The notes: a model not told the origin generated them from the letters alone. Shown: positions 1-8,377, numbered from the stretch's first letter. The stretch: 64,000 bases of DNA from Marivibrio sp040218065 (GCF_040218065.1 NZ_JAVJQE010000013.1:496001-560000), one strand, 5' to 3'. Translations and numbers: made by a program.

Positions 1-1
1 C

Positions 2-364
2 GGGCGATCCACCGACAGCGAGCCGCTCTACGTCGTGCGTCTGGAGCCGGAGGCCGCGCGCGTCGTGGTCGGTCCGCGCAGCGCGCTCGCCACCCCCGAC
101 ATTCTCCTGACGGACGTCAACTGGCTGGGGGCCGACCGGCTGTCGGACGGGCCGCATCGGGTGACGGTGAAGATCCGCAACACGATGGCGCCGATTCCGG
201 CCAGCGTTGAGGCGACGGCGCTCGGCGACGTGGCGGTGCGCTTCAACGATCCGCAATACGGCGTCTCGCCCGGCCAGGCCTGCGTCTTCTACGCCCCGGA
301 CGACGGCGCACGGCTTCTCGGCGGCGGCTGGATCGCCCGCAAGACGGCCGCGAGCGCGGCCTGA
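2..364 (+). CDS. mnmA: tRNA-specific 2-thiouridylase MnmA, C-terminal part (5' end outside the window)
   Basis: The reading frame is open from base 2 to a TGA at 362-364 and enters the window already inside the gene. The visible 120 residues match the C-terminal barrel of MnmA: a PLYVV segment, then VVVGP, then the family-typical FNDPQYGVSPGQACVFY stretch and a closing GGGWI motif. MnmA adds sulfur to U34 of Lys, Glu and Gln tRNAs using sulfur relayed from a cysteine desulfurase. The catalytic PP-loop and cysteines lie upstream and cannot be checked. An in-frame GTG at 35 is an internal codon, not the start. Family call is firm; completeness is unknown. Confidence 0.9.
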   Translation, partial: GRSTDSEPLYVVRLEPEAARVVVGPRSALATPDILLTDVNWLGADRLSDGPHRVTVKIRNTMAPIPASVEATALGDVAVRFNDPQYGVSPGQACVFYAPDDGARLLGGGWIARKTAASAA

Positions 365-457
365 GCCCCCGAGCGCGCGTCTTGATCCAGGCGCGCCCGC
401 CGGGCGTATGCTAAACCAGCGGCGCGCGCCGTTTTCTTTGCACGATCGGACCTGCCT

Positions 458-2041
458 GTGACGGACGCGCCCGACCCTTCCCTTTCCCCGCCGCGCGCGC
501 CGACGCGCGTCGGCGCGCCAGAGCCTTGGATGCGCCGCAAGCTCGTGTTGACGGCGTTGGGCGTGGCGCCGCTCGATCTCGGGTTCACCGGGGCCTACAT
601 CGCCGTTTCCGGACGGTGGGAGGCCGCGCCGCTCGCCGTCGCGCTCAATCTCGCGATCCTCGTCGTGGTGAACGCGATCGGCATGTCGGTGCTTGTGCGC
701 CCGCTCGGCTGGCTCAGCGACGGGCCCGGCCGACGCCGCGCCAAGGCCCGCGCCCGGCTCGCACGGCTGCCGTTGCTGGCGCCGGCGTGGGCGTTCGCGT
801 TGGGCGCGGTCTATTGCGCCGGCGTGTTCCTTGCGGGCGCCTACACAGGCGGGTTCGGCGCGGAGACCGGGGTCGATCCGACCCGCGCGCTCTTCGCCTA
901 TGTGTGGTTCGCCTTCGTCTACGGCTTCTATTTCGCCTTCTACCTCTACTTCGCGATGAGCGACGCGTTGGCCGCCTACCGTCTGCGTCATCCGGAGGAG
1001 CCGGCGGCGACGCTCCGCCAACCCTTCGCCTTCAAGCTCGCGCTTGTCGCCTTCGCGCTCGCCCTGATGCCGCCGGCTCTGATCCTGCAGGATCTCACGT
1101 GGCTTGCGCCGATTCGGGCCGTCCAGAGCCTGACGCCCACCGATGCGGTGCTGCTCGATCTGATGGCGACGATGTTGGCGGCCGCGCTCTCGCTGTTCTT
1201 CGTGGGACGCAGCCTGCTGCGCCCGATCTCACGCCTCGTCGGCGGGTTCGATGCGGTGGCGGCCGGCCGGCTCGACGTCCGGTTGACGCCGGCCTCCGAC
1301 GACGAACTCGGGGCGTTGGCGTCGCGCTTCAACCGGATGGTGCGCGGCCTCGCCGAACGGCGGCGGGTGGAGACGATGTTCGGGAAGTACGTCGCCCCGG
1401 CCGTCGCGCGGTCGATTCTGGCCGACAGCGCCGACGGGCGCATCCGCAGCGAAAGCCGCGAGGCGACCAGTCTCTTCGCCGACATCGAGGGCTTCACCGC
1501 GCTTTCCGAGGAGATCCCGGCCGACCAGGCGATCGATATGCTGAACGCCTATTTCGACGCGATCAGCGGGCCGATCACCGCGCGCGGCGGGGCCATCGTC
1601 AATCTGACCGGGGACGGGCTGCACGCGGTCTTCAACGCGCCCAACCCGGTCGCCCGCCATGCGGAAGCGGCGGTGCGCGCCGCGCTCGACATTCAGCGCT
1701 TGCTGGACGAGGCGCGCTTCGGTCCGCGCGGCGTCCGACTGGCGACGCGGATCGGCGTGCATACCGGCCCCGTCGTCGCCGGGTCCGTCGGATGCGACGA
1801 CCGGCTGCACTACACCGTCTATGGCGACAGCGTGAATGTCGCCGCGCGGCTGGAGGCGTTGAACAAGGAGTTGGGCACGCACACGCTGATCAGCCAAGCG
1901 GTCGCCGACGCGCTCGCCGCCGATCCGCAAGCCGGCGACCTGCTCGACGAAGCGCGTCTCACCCGCTTCCCGGCGGTGCGTCTGCGGGGCCGGCGCGCCG
2001 CAGCCGACGTCTATGCGCTGACGGCGAACCCGCGCGCTTGA
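458..2041 (+). CDS. membrane-bound class III adenylate/guanylate cyclase with HAMP domain
   Basis: 527 residues from a GTG start. Roughly residues 25-250 hold about six hydrophobic segments, followed by a HAMP linker (about 250-305, with LLRPISRLVGG and ELGALASRFNRM) and a class III cyclase domain (about 335-510). The domain begins with the usual FGKYVAP linker and has the metal-binding Asp in FADIEGFT and in TGDGLHAVF, plus the transition-state Asn and Arg (about N460 and R464) in VNVAARLE. The position normally held by the adenine-selecting Lys, before the GDG, is Asn, as in some other bacterial variants, so the preferred nucleotide is uncertain. It probably makes cAMP in response to a membrane signal. 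It follows mnmA by 93 bp and no partner gene is adjacent. Confidence 0.85.
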   Translation: MTDAPDPSLSPPRAPTRVGAPEPWMRRKLVLTALGVAPLDLGFTGAYIAVSGRWEAAPLAVALNLAILVVVNAIGMSVLVRPLGWLSDGPGRRRAKARARLARLPLLAPAWAFALGAVYCAGVFLAGAYTGGFGAETGVDPTRALFAYVWFAFVYGFYFAFYLYFAMSDALAAYRLRHPEEPAATLRQPFAFKLALVAFALALMPPALILQDLTWLAPIRAVQSLTPTDAVLLDLMATMLAAALSLFFVGRSLLRPISRLVGGFDAVAAGRLDVRLTPASDDELGALASRFNRMVRGLAERRRVETMFGKYVAPAVARSILADSADGRIRSESREATSLFADIEGFTALSEEIPADQAIDMLNAYFDAISGPITARGGAIVNLTGDGLHAVFNAPNPVARHAEAAVRAALDIQRLLDEARFGPRGVRLATRIGVHTGPVVAGSVGCDDRLHYTVYGDSVNVAARLEALNKELGTHTLISQAVADALAADPQAGDLLDEARLTRFPAVRLRGRRAAADVYALTANPRA

Positions 2042-2103
2042 CAGCGGCGCCCGGCCGAAATATCTAACCCGCGCCTTGAAACGGCGAAGCCAAAGCCCCT
2101 TGG

Positions 2104-2180
2104 GGCGGAGTAGCTCAGTTGGTTAGAGCAGTGGAATCATAATCCATGTGTCGGGGGTTCGAATCCCTCCTCCGCTACCA
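2104..2180 (+). tRNA. tRNA-Met(CAU), elongator type
   Basis: A 77-nt cloverleaf with encoded CCA. The acceptor arms GGCGGAG and CTCCGCT pair with a terminal G-U. The D arm is GCTC/GAGC, the anticodon stem GTGGA/TCCAT carries loop ATCATAA (anticodon CAT), and the T arm is GGGGG/CCCTC around TTCGAAT. The sequence resembles alphaproteobacterial elongator tRNA-Met. A tRNA-Ile2 with lysidine-modified CAU is the alternative but has a different acceptor stem. A strong hairpin terminator follows. Confidence 0.93.
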
Positions 2181-2197
2181 TCTCTGAAGACGCTGAG

Positions 2198-2221
2198 AAG
2201 CCCGGTTTTCCGGGCTTTTTT
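2198..2221 (+). terminator. Rho-independent terminator after tRNA-Met
   Basis: Perfect 8-bp stem AAGCCCGG/CCGGGCTT with a TTTT loop, followed by a run of T to 2221. It ends the tRNA transcript and insulates the accessory array that follows. Confidence 0.9.
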
Positions 2222-2275
2222 GCTTTTCTGCAGCTGCAACCGCAGTCATTTCTAGACTTCTTTTGTTCTTTTTTA

Positions 2276-2303
2276 TTGACATAAACCCTCATTTCCTTAT
2301 TGT
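2276..2303 (+). promoter_or_regulatory. putative sigma-70 promoter for protein A of the accessory array
   Basis: A perfect -35 box TTGACA (2276-2281) is followed after 16 bp by TATTGT (2298-2303). It lies in a strikingly AT-rich patch (about 2240-2305) within GC-rich DNA, between the tRNA terminator and gene A. It is the only convincing promoter-like sequence I see driving plus-strand genes of the array. Confidence 0.55.
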
Positions 2304-2311
2304 GATCTCTG

Positions 2312-2372
2312 CGACACACACCCCCCGTGCGCCCGGCGTCTGACGCCCGGGCGGCGGGGGGTTTTCGTGTCG
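2312..2372 (+). promoter_or_regulatory. long GC-rich leader hairpin followed by TTTT, possible attenuator
   Basis: Outer arms CGACAC (2312-2317) and GTGTCG (2367-2372) enclose CCCCCCG (2321-2327) and CGGGGGG (2355-2361). Between them is an imperfect GC stem with apical loop around 2339-2343. The inner stem is followed by TTTT (2362-2365). It begins right after the putative promoter and about 120 bp before the A start codon, so it could terminate or attenuate the transcript. No obvious leader peptide was recognised. Confidence 0.4.
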
Positions 2373-2491
2373 GCGATGTGCGTTGCGGCCCGCGGACCCG
2401 TTCGCCTTTCGATCCCTCGTCGGATCGGGGCGGCGGCTCGGCGGGCCGTTTTGCGTTTCGAGCCCTGCAACCGATGAAAGGAGATCGTCCC

Positions 2492-4450
2492 ATGGGCGGA
2501 CCCTTCGAAAGCCCCGCTTCCTCTTCTTCCAACGCCTCCGGCGCGGCCCGCGGCGGATCCTATGGCGACGGCACGCGCGGCCCCGACCCTTCCCCATCCC
2601 CCGGCCCCTCACCCGGTCATGGCGCGACACGCCCCGGCGCCTACGGCGACGGCACGCGCGGCGGCGGATCGGGCGACGCCGGCGGCGGCGCGTCCGGCGG
2701 CGCATCGCGCCCCGCCGCCTGGCGCGATTGGTCCTCCGGCGTCCCCTATCGCCCGTCCGGCGCCAGCAGCGGCGGCGCCGGCGGCGGCGTCCAGACGCCG
2801 AGCGCGGGCGCCGTCACCGGCCCCGGCGCCTTCACCGGCGCCGGCCATGACCGTGCAGCCGCCACGCCGGCCGCGCCCTCGCGCCCGACGACGGGCGACG
2901 GCCGCAGCGTCAGCCTGGCCAGCGACGGCGGCGCGGGCGGCGCGCGCAAACCCGCGCCCGGCCCCGCCCGCAGCCGCTCCGGCGGCGGCGACGGCAAAGC
3001 GACCGGGCCCATCACAGGCCGGGGCGCCGGCGACGTCGCCCGCGCCCGCAAGATCCGCGACGAGGCCGCCGCCGAGCGCCGCGCCAACGACGCCGCCGCG
3101 GCCGGCCGCGCGTCCGCCCCCACCGGCCCCCGTCCCGGCGCTGCGCCCCACGCAAGCGCCTCCGCCGCCGCCGCAAAGGCCCCGAGCGCGGCCAAGCCCG
3201 CAAGCCCTCAAAAGACGCTCAGCGACGAGGACTGGGCCGAGCTAGAGCGCACCGCACAGGCGATGAAGCGCACGACCGACATCTCGGGCTTCCAGGACAT
3301 CCTCGACGGCGCGGTCGCCATCGATCCCGACGCCGCCGCCCGCGAGATCGGCGCGATCCGCGAGCTGATCGCCGGCTCGGGCCTGGAAGGCCAGCTCGAC
3401 GCGCAACTGCATCAGGCCATGATGAAGCGCGTCGGCACGGCCCCGCCGCCCGCCGGCGAGACCGCGACGCTGACGGGCGGCGCCGGCGAGGATGACTTAG
3501 TCGAGCGTGTCGTCGCCGAGCGAGGCGACCTCCTCCCCGGCCCTGCCGGCGAGACCTCGACCTTGGGGATCGCGGCGGGCGAGGACGCGCTGTTCCAGAA
3601 GCGCCTCGCCGAGCAGGGCGATCTCCTCCCCGGTCCCGCCGGCGAGGCCCTGAGCCGAGGGAGCGAGGCCGCCGAGGACGCGTTCTTCGCGAAGGTCGCC
3701 GCCGCCAAAACTCGCCAAACGCCCGCCGCCGCCTCGTTTCAAGGCAAGGAGAGGGACGGTCGGGTCGCCGATCCGGTCGCGCTTAGCCAGGAGGAGGACC
3801 GCCTTCGTCATGCTTTGGGTGGGCGGCGATCCGGCGCCCCGGCGACGGAAGCCGAGCCGCCCGCGCCCATCAGGCGGCCGATCGAGCCCGGTGAAGAGCC
3901 GCGCGAATACTTCGAAGGCGCGCATGACTGGCTGTTTGGCGATGAGATTTCAGAGCCTCAGTCGGCAGCCGCCTTGGGGTCGAGTATCGATCTCATCCGG
4001 TGGGAGAAAGGCTGGGGCGATCCGGCCCCCAATCAGCCGGAGGAAAGCAGTCCAGCTCACGCTGGTCCTCAGACAGGTTCAAATGCATCGGACATGCCTC
4101 AAACTTTTGTCGTGCCCACGGAAGAGGAAGCGGTCGCCCGCCTGTTGCGCGGCCAGGGTGTAGATCCAGCGGCCAAGATCACGCCAGAAACGCGACTGAG
4201 CGCTGAAGAAGTCGACGCGCTCATGAAGGACGGCGGCTTGTCGAGCTTGGAGAGCGCTGCGGTGTTTCTGGCGCCGGACGGTTACTATCACCGCAAAGTC
4301 GAAGGCTATCACGATCGACAGGCGGTTCACGCCCGCGTTCTCGAACTGGGGCGCCGCCATGCGATCCGCTTCAATCGCCCGCTTCATGAGGTGCTTGTGG
4401 ACGATATGCGCTTCGACTACGGCGTCAGTTGGGAGTGGCCTCCCCGCTGA
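2492..4450 (+). CDS. protein A: long Gly/Ala/Pro-rich modular protein of unknown function, head of the accessory array
   Basis: 652 residues. The ATG at 2492 is chosen because AAAGGAG lies 8 bases upstream; longer in-frame starts lack a site. Residues 1-240 are low-complexity Gly/Ala/Pro/Ser with a twice-used YGDGTRG motif. About 245-295 is a compact trunk with DISGFQDILDGAVAIDP. About 315-405 holds three degenerate 35-residue repeats (AGET-TL--GAGED--------GDLLPGP). About 535-650 is a C-terminal module with AVARLLRGQGV and FLAPDGYYHRK. The trunk recurs in remnant D, and the C-terminal module recurs weakly in B and C. There is no signal peptide, membrane segment or recognised catalytic motif. 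The 3' third is lower in GC than the 5' part, suggesting an exchanged tail. Its end overlaps convergent SLR1 by 26 bp. No known function recognised; a secreted or polymorphic effector is only a hypothesis. Confidence 0.7.
   Translation: MGGPFESPASSSSNASGAARGGSYGDGTRGPDPSPSPGPSPGHGATRPGAYGDGTRGGGSGDAGGGASGGASRPAAWRDWSSGVPYRPSGASSGGAGGGVQTPSAGAVTGPGAFTGAGHDRAAATPAAPSRPTTGDGRSVSLASDGGAGGARKPAPGPARSRSGGGDGKATGPITGRGAGDVARARKIRDEAAAERRANDAAAAGRASAPTGPRPGAAPHASASAAAAKAPSAAKPASPQKTLSDEDWAELERTAQAMKRTTDISGFQDILDGAVAIDPDAAAREIGAIRELIAGSGLEGQLDAQLHQAMMKRVGTAPPPAGETATLTGGAGEDDLVERVVAERGDLLPGPAGETSTLGIAAGEDALFQKRLAEQGDLLPGPAGEALSRGSEAAEDAFFAKVAAAKTRQTPAAASFQGKERDGRVADPVALSQEEDRLRHALGGRRSGAPATEAEPPAPIRRPIEPGEEPREYFEGAHDWLFGDEISEPQSAAALGSSIDLIRWEKGWGDPAPNQPEESSPAHAGPQTGSNASDMPQTFVVPTEEEAVARLLRGQGVDPAAKITPETRLSAEEVDALMKDGGLSSLESAAVFLAPDGYYHRKVEGYHDRQAVHARVLELGRRHAIRFNRPLHEVLVDDMRFDYGVSWEWPPR
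3443..3670 (+). repeat. three degenerate 35-residue coding repeats inside protein A
   Basis: The encoded units each contain AGE(T/A), then a GED or AED motif, then a helical stretch; the first two end in RGDLLPGP or QGDLLPGP. The DNA of units two and three is also similar (for example GGCGA-CTCCTCCCCGG). This is internal duplication, not a mobile repeat. Confidence 0.6.
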
Positions 4451-5750
4451 AGGCCGGGTGACCGAGCGGTTCGAGAAGCGGCCTGCGCTCGCCGGCGCGA
4501 AAGGCGTCGGCGAGCGCTTTTCCCTCCCGAAGCGCCGCCTCGACGGCCGCGCTCTCCAACCCGCGCGACAGCGCGGCGCGGCGGCCTTCGATCACCTCGC
4601 GATCCGTCTTGCGCCGCCGATCTTCGCCGCTCAACGCCGACGTCGCCGGCCGCCACTGCGCGCGCGGGATCGGCAGGTCGTCGAACATCAGGAGGGTCCA
4701 AGCAACGTGATGCGCGGGGTCCTTTCCAAATGCGTCATGAGACGCGTCCTTAAACTCGTAAGCCGCTTCCCAGTAAAAATTGGATAAATAATTTCGCGCG
4801 AAGCCGTTCCCCCGATCGGCCGCCTCGACCGCCAACAGCTGCAGCAAGTCAAGCCGCTCGGGCTCCTCGAACAGGCTCATGTGATAGCCGGCGACCCAGG
4901 GCGTGCTGTATTCGAGGAGAGACTCCCGCGCGAGCCGGAAGGCTTCGCGATACCGTGGGTCGTCGCGGTCGCCGTCTGCTGCGAGAATCAGCGATCCCAC
5001 CAAATGGCGGTAGACACGGCCGCGTCCCTCCAATTCGATCGCCCGGCGCAGATGCTCGCGCCCCTCCTCTCGGCGGTCGTAGAAATAGCCGGCCTCGAGG
5101 AGCAACCGGCGCCCCAGCATCTCATGCGCGAAAGCCACGTCCTCGGCCGCGGCGGCGCGCAGCATGGCGAAACCCGTCTCGTGCGAGCGCGAGGCGACCG
5201 GCGGCTCGAAGAACTGCAGCGCGCCCCAATAGGCCTGCGCGTAAGGCTCGCCCGCCTCGGCCCGGCGGCGCAAGGCGTCCAGGGTCTGTCGAGCGAGCTC
5301 CGGCGCCTCTTCAAAAAAATCGTAGTCGAAGGCCGCGAGCGCTTTCTCGGAGGTGAGCGCGCGCCAGATGATCAACGCTTCGGCGCGCGCGTCGCCCGCC
5401 GCCGCGGCGGCGCGGAGCAGCGCGTCCGCCTCCGCCGCATGATCATAAGGTAAGGCGTAGCTCCCTCGCAGACCGAGATAGGCGTATAGCGCCTCGACGT
5501 CGCCCGCCTCCACCAAGGCGCGGAGAATCGGCGCCGCCTCGTAGACCCGGGCGCGCCTCGCCGCCTGAAAGCCATAGGCTCTGAGCGCCCGCGCCGTCAG
5601 CGCGTCCCGCGCCCCGAGCGGCGCCAAGACCTCGATTTGCCGCTCGATCGGCAGCGAGCCGGTGCGCAGGCCATCGGCCGCGTGGGCCCCGCGCGGATCG
5701 CCGGCCACGGCGAGGCCGAAAAGAAGAAAAAATGCAAGCACGGCGGGCAT
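4425..5750 (-). CDS. SLR1: exported Sel1-like-repeat protein, partner of A
   Basis: 441 residues from ATG at 5750. A TTG further upstream at 5786 is in frame but would bury the signal peptide. The start MPAVLAFFLLFGLAVAG with AHA is a clear Sec signal peptide. The mature part begins with IERQIEVLA and LTARALR, shared with SLR2. It has several alpha-helical Sel1/TPR-like units of the type LLRAAAAAGDARAEAL and RRRAEAGEPYAQAYWGAL. It is predicted to be periplasmic and protein-binding. The 3' third (about 4720-4870) is markedly AT-richer than the 5' part. It is convergent with A and overlaps it by 26 bp. An immunity-like role for A is inferred from pairing only. Confidence 0.75.
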   Translation of the reverse strand: MPAVLAFFLLFGLAVAGDPRGAHAADGLRTGSLPIERQIEVLAPLGARDALTARALRAYGFQAARRARVYEAAPILRALVEAGDVEALYAYLGLRGSYALPYDHAAEADALLRAAAAAGDARAEALIIWRALTSEKALAAFDYDFFEEAPELARQTLDALRRRAEAGEPYAQAYWGALQFFEPPVASRSHETGFAMLRAAAAEDVAFAHEMLGRRLLLEAGYFYDRREEGREHLRRAIELEGRGRVYRHLVGSLILAADGDRDDPRYREAFRLARESLLEYSTPWVAGYHMSLFEEPERLDLLQLLAVEAADRGNGFARNYLSNFYWEAAYEFKDASHDAFGKDPAHHVAWTLLMFDDLPIPRAQWRPATSALSGEDRRRKTDREVIEGRRAALSRGLESAAVEAALREGKALADAFRAGERRPLLEPLGHPAFSGEATPN

Positions 5751-6595
5751 GGCGGAAAGCCTACTGGGCGCCTGTTCGGCGCGCAAGCAAGACGCTCCGC
5801 GAGGGCGCCTTCAAACCGGAGATCACGGACCTCGACGGCCGGGAGGGCGAGCCGCCGGCCTCGCGCGAGGCGCGCTTGTCCGGCTATCTGCGCGACGACA
5901 CCCTCTCGAAGGCGGAGCGTGAAGACGTCCGCGCCGCCTATTTCGACGCCTTCGGTCGCGATCTTGAGAACAGCCCCTTCGCGCCGCAGGACGGCGAAGA
6001 CACGGACCAATGGCTGGAGCGCGTCTCGAAGCGCTTCGACGACCCGGACGCCGCGATGGAGGAACGCGTCGTCATCGCCGCCGCCGTCGTCAGCCGATAC
6101 GATCCGTCCTTCAACAATCCGCGCGGCGACGCCGGCGACGGATCGGCGCCGTCGGCCACGCCCCAGCCTGATACGCCCCAAATCGGGACGCCCCAGACCG
6201 AAACGCCCTTGCCCCCCGGGCTGAAGAAGCTTTTGCCGGACACGTCGGACCCGGCCGCGGTGGCCCGCTTCCTGCGGTCCCAACACGTGTCACCGGGTCA
6301 GTCGTTAAGCGGTCTTAAGAAAGTCGAGGATCCCGGTGCGATACTAGAGGCGCTGGCGGATGCGGGCACGCTCGACGTCTTGTCGGCGCAGGGCTTGCTG
6401 CTCACGCCGGATGGGACGCTCTACCGAAAAGGCACGTTCTGGCGCAGCGACGTCAAACCGGATCCGACGCGCCTCGCGGGCGAGCGCATGCAAGCGACGC
6501 TGGGCACGCTCTACGGCGTGATGATCGGCGGCGGCCATGACGGCAGTTGGGCGCCGAGCAGCCAACCTCCCGTGGAATCGCCGAAGCCCAAGTGA
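5732..6595 (+). CDS. protein B: orphan module related to the C-terminus of A
   Basis: Up to 287 residues, but the first 15-20 codons overlap the SLR1 signal-peptide sequence on the other strand. No ribosome binding site is visible, so the start is doubtful. Recognisable protein begins near FKPEITDLDG. The C-terminal 110 residues resemble those of A: AVARFLRSQHV, then a helical stretch, then LLLTPDGTLYRKG. A Pro/Thr-rich linker (about 145-170, PDTPQIGTPQTETPLP) precedes it. It lacks the low-complexity head and trunk of A. It ends one base before the stop of convergent SLR2. It is best read as a displaced tail of an A-like gene, which may be expressed only after recombination or not at all. Confidence 0.6.
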   Translation: MQARRAWRKAYWAPVRRASKTLREGAFKPEITDLDGREGEPPASREARLSGYLRDDTLSKAEREDVRAAYFDAFGRDLENSPFAPQDGEDTDQWLERVSKRFDDPDAAMEERVVIAAAVVSRYDPSFNNPRGDAGDGSAPSATPQPDTPQIGTPQTETPLPPGLKKLLPDTSDPAAVARFLRSQHVSPGQSLSGLKKVEDPGAILEALADAGTLDVLSAQGLLLTPDGTLYRKGTFWRSDVKPDPTRLAGERMQATLGTLYGVMIGGGHDGSWAPSSQPPVESPKPK

Positions 6596-6596
6596 G

Positions 6597-7838
6597 TTAA
6601 GGCGGGCTCCAGACAAACGGCGCCACCGGCGCGATCGGCGGGCATTCCAGCCCGTCGGTCGCGGCCGGGTCGCCGGCCTGGAACCAGGCGTAGAGCGCGT
6701 CCGCCGCCGCTTCGACGCGCGCCGGCTCGAAGCCGCCGAACCGCTTCGCGAGCGCCAGCACCTCGTCGATGTCTTTCGGGACATAATACGGGTGGCCGCC
6801 GCGAACCCGCAGGCCGCCCGTCGCGATCTTGGTCCACCCGGCCCCCCGCACGAAATTGCAGAAGGTCAAGATCCGACCCGACTTCTCAGAGCCTGGCGGG
6901 CGCCAACGCTTGAAACGATTGGTGTAATAGTCAGCCAAAAACCAAGCGGCCGTCTGAAAGCCGTCCCAGGCGCCGCGATGCACCATCTGAAGAAAGTCCC
7001 AGGACGTCTCGGCGGTATCGGCCCAGCGATACGACGCCTCAAGCGACCCGTACTCCTCGAAGACCCGCTTGGCGTAGGCGAAGCGTTCATACGGATGGTC
7101 GTCGGGCGTCAAGGCGGCCAGTCCTCTAAGCGCCTTACGGCTGCCGCCGAGCGCCATTGATTTGCGGTAGTGTTTCTCAGCGTTCGACCCCTGGAATAGC
7201 CGCACGCCAAGACGGCCTAAGCGATAGGCCTCCCCCAACTCCCCCGCCGCCTCCGCGTCGCCGAGCGCGATGGCGCGCTCCAGCAGCTCTTCGCCGAGCG
7301 CGAAGGAGCGCCGATACTCAGGCCGCGGATGCAGATGCAGCACGCCGAGCGAGCGCATGCTGGGCGCGTGGCCGGCGTCCACCCCCGGCTGCAGCCGGGC
7401 CATGGCGTCGTAGATCGCCTGCTCCCGGCCGTCGATATGGCGGAGGCCGATCATCGTGGAGAGCCTGACGGCTTCGAAATCCCCCGCTTCGATAAAGGGC
7501 TCCAGCCATCGTTCGATCCTCGACACGGCGGGCCGCAATGCGTCCCTGCGCGTCGCCGCATCGGCGAGCGCGAAGATCGCCTCCTGATCGCCCGCCTCGG
7601 CGAGGGGAAAAAGCGTCGCCTCCATCGTAACGCGATCGCCCACCCGCGCCGCCCAGAGGCCGCGCCGGCGCAAGGCGCGCGCCGTCAGATCGTCGACCGC
7701 GCCGGCGTCGGCCAAGACCTCGATCTGCCGCTCGATCGGCAGCGGACCGTAGCGCAGGGGCTCGGCCGCATGAGCCGCGCGCGGCGCGCCGGCGACGACG
7801 AGACCGAAGAGAAGAAAAAATGCAATCACGGCGCGCAT
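6597..7838 (-). CDS. SLR2: exported Sel1-like-repeat protein, partner of B
   Basis: 413 residues from ATG at 7838. The signal peptide MRAVIAFFLLFGLVVAG...AHA and first 60 mature residues (IERQIEVLADAGAVDD, LTARALRRRGLWAARVGDR) closely match SLR1, and even the DNA around the start codons is nearly identical. Middle units such as LERAIALGDAEAAGELGEAY and HYRKSMALGGSRKALRGLAAL are Sel1-like. The C-terminal half (Trp- and Tyr-rich, for example RRGAWDGF-like and FADYYTNR-like stretches) has no counterpart in SLR1 and lies in lower-GC DNA. It is predicted to be periplasmic. The tail-to-tail arrangement with B has one base between the stops. Confidence 0.75.
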   Translation of the reverse strand: MRAVIAFFLLFGLVVAGAPRAAHAAEPLRYGPLPIERQIEVLADAGAVDDLTARALRRRGLWAARVGDRVTMEATLFPLAEAGDQEAIFALADAATRRDALRPAVSRIERWLEPFIEAGDFEAVRLSTMIGLRHIDGREQAIYDAMARLQPGVDAGHAPSMRSLGVLHLHPRPEYRRSFALGEELLERAIALGDAEAAGELGEAYRLGRLGVRLFQGSNAEKHYRKSMALGGSRKALRGLAALTPDDHPYERFAYAKRVFEEYGSLEASYRWADTAETSWDFLQMVHRGAWDGFQTAAWFLADYYTNRFKRWRPPGSEKSGRILTFCNFVRGAGWTKIATGGLRVRGGHPYYVPKDIDEVLALAKRFGGFEPARVEAAADALYAWFQAGDPAATDGLECPPIAPVAPFVWSPP

Positions 7839-7894
7839 GGCGCACAGGATAGCGACAGGGCGCGCGCCCGTGCAATGCGGTTCCGCCGCCCGCG

Positions 7895-8377
7895 ATGCAG
7901 TCGCCTGCGGCGCTCAAACGCGGCGATCTGAGCGAAACGGAGATGATCGAACATGCGGACGCCGTCTGGGAGAGCCTGCCCGGGACCGAGGCCGAAAAGC
8001 GGCTGCACCGCCAACTGGTCACGCGGGAGCAGTTCTACGCCGCCGAACCGGCCCCTCCCGAAGAGGCGCGGATGTGGCTTGCGCGCACGCAAGAGACGGG
8101 TCGCCTCTTCGACGAAGACTCCTTCGGCATGCAGCAGTATTTCTTAGGGCCGGACGGCCGCGTCTACCGGCGCGACCCGGCCTTCGAACCGCCCAAACCG
8201 CTGCTCGACGCCTACATGATGAGCGTGGAGTTGCGCCACCAGGCCGCGCAGGCGCGAAACCGGCGCGGCGTGAATGAGCGCGATCCGGAGATTATCTTCG
8301 ATCTCATCATGGAAGCTCACGGCAAATTGCCGCCGGATGCTTCGGGGCGATCGAAGCCCCCACCGCGAGTCGACTGA
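7895..8377 (+). CDS. protein C: orphan module, third plus-strand member of the array
   Basis: 160 residues from ATG at 7895, but no ribosome binding site precedes it and it lies only 56 bp from the divergent SLR2 start. The centre contains MQQYFLGPDGRVYRRD, the same PDG-x-x-Y-R signature found in A and B. The last 30 residues (RRGVNERDPEII) recur in remnant D at 31 of 33 bases. It lacks the head and trunk of A. The stop is 11 bases from the stop of convergent SLR3. It has no known domain. It could be an orphan tail or a short expressed protein. Confidence 0.55.
   Translation: MQSPAALKRGDLSETEMIEHADAVWESLPGTEAEKRLHRQLVTREQFYAAEPAPPEEARMWLARTQETGRLFDEDSFGMQQYFLGPDGRVYRRDPAFEPPKPLLDAYMMSVELRHQAAQARNRRGVNERDPEIIFDLIMEAHGKLPPDASGRSKPPPRVD

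Noticed and set aside
2104..2180. tRNA-Ile2 with lysidine-modified CAU
   Set aside because: Acceptor and T arms fit alphaproteobacterial elongator tRNA-Met better.
2609..3211. Long minus-strand open frame opposite gene A
   Set aside because: It is an Ala/Gly-rich mirror of the GC-rich low-complexity head of A; it has no ribosome site or recognisable protein features.
5751..5786. TTG start for SLR1 twelve codons upstream
   Set aside because: It would place a hydrophilic segment before an otherwise perfect signal peptide; the ATG at 5750 aligns with SLR2.
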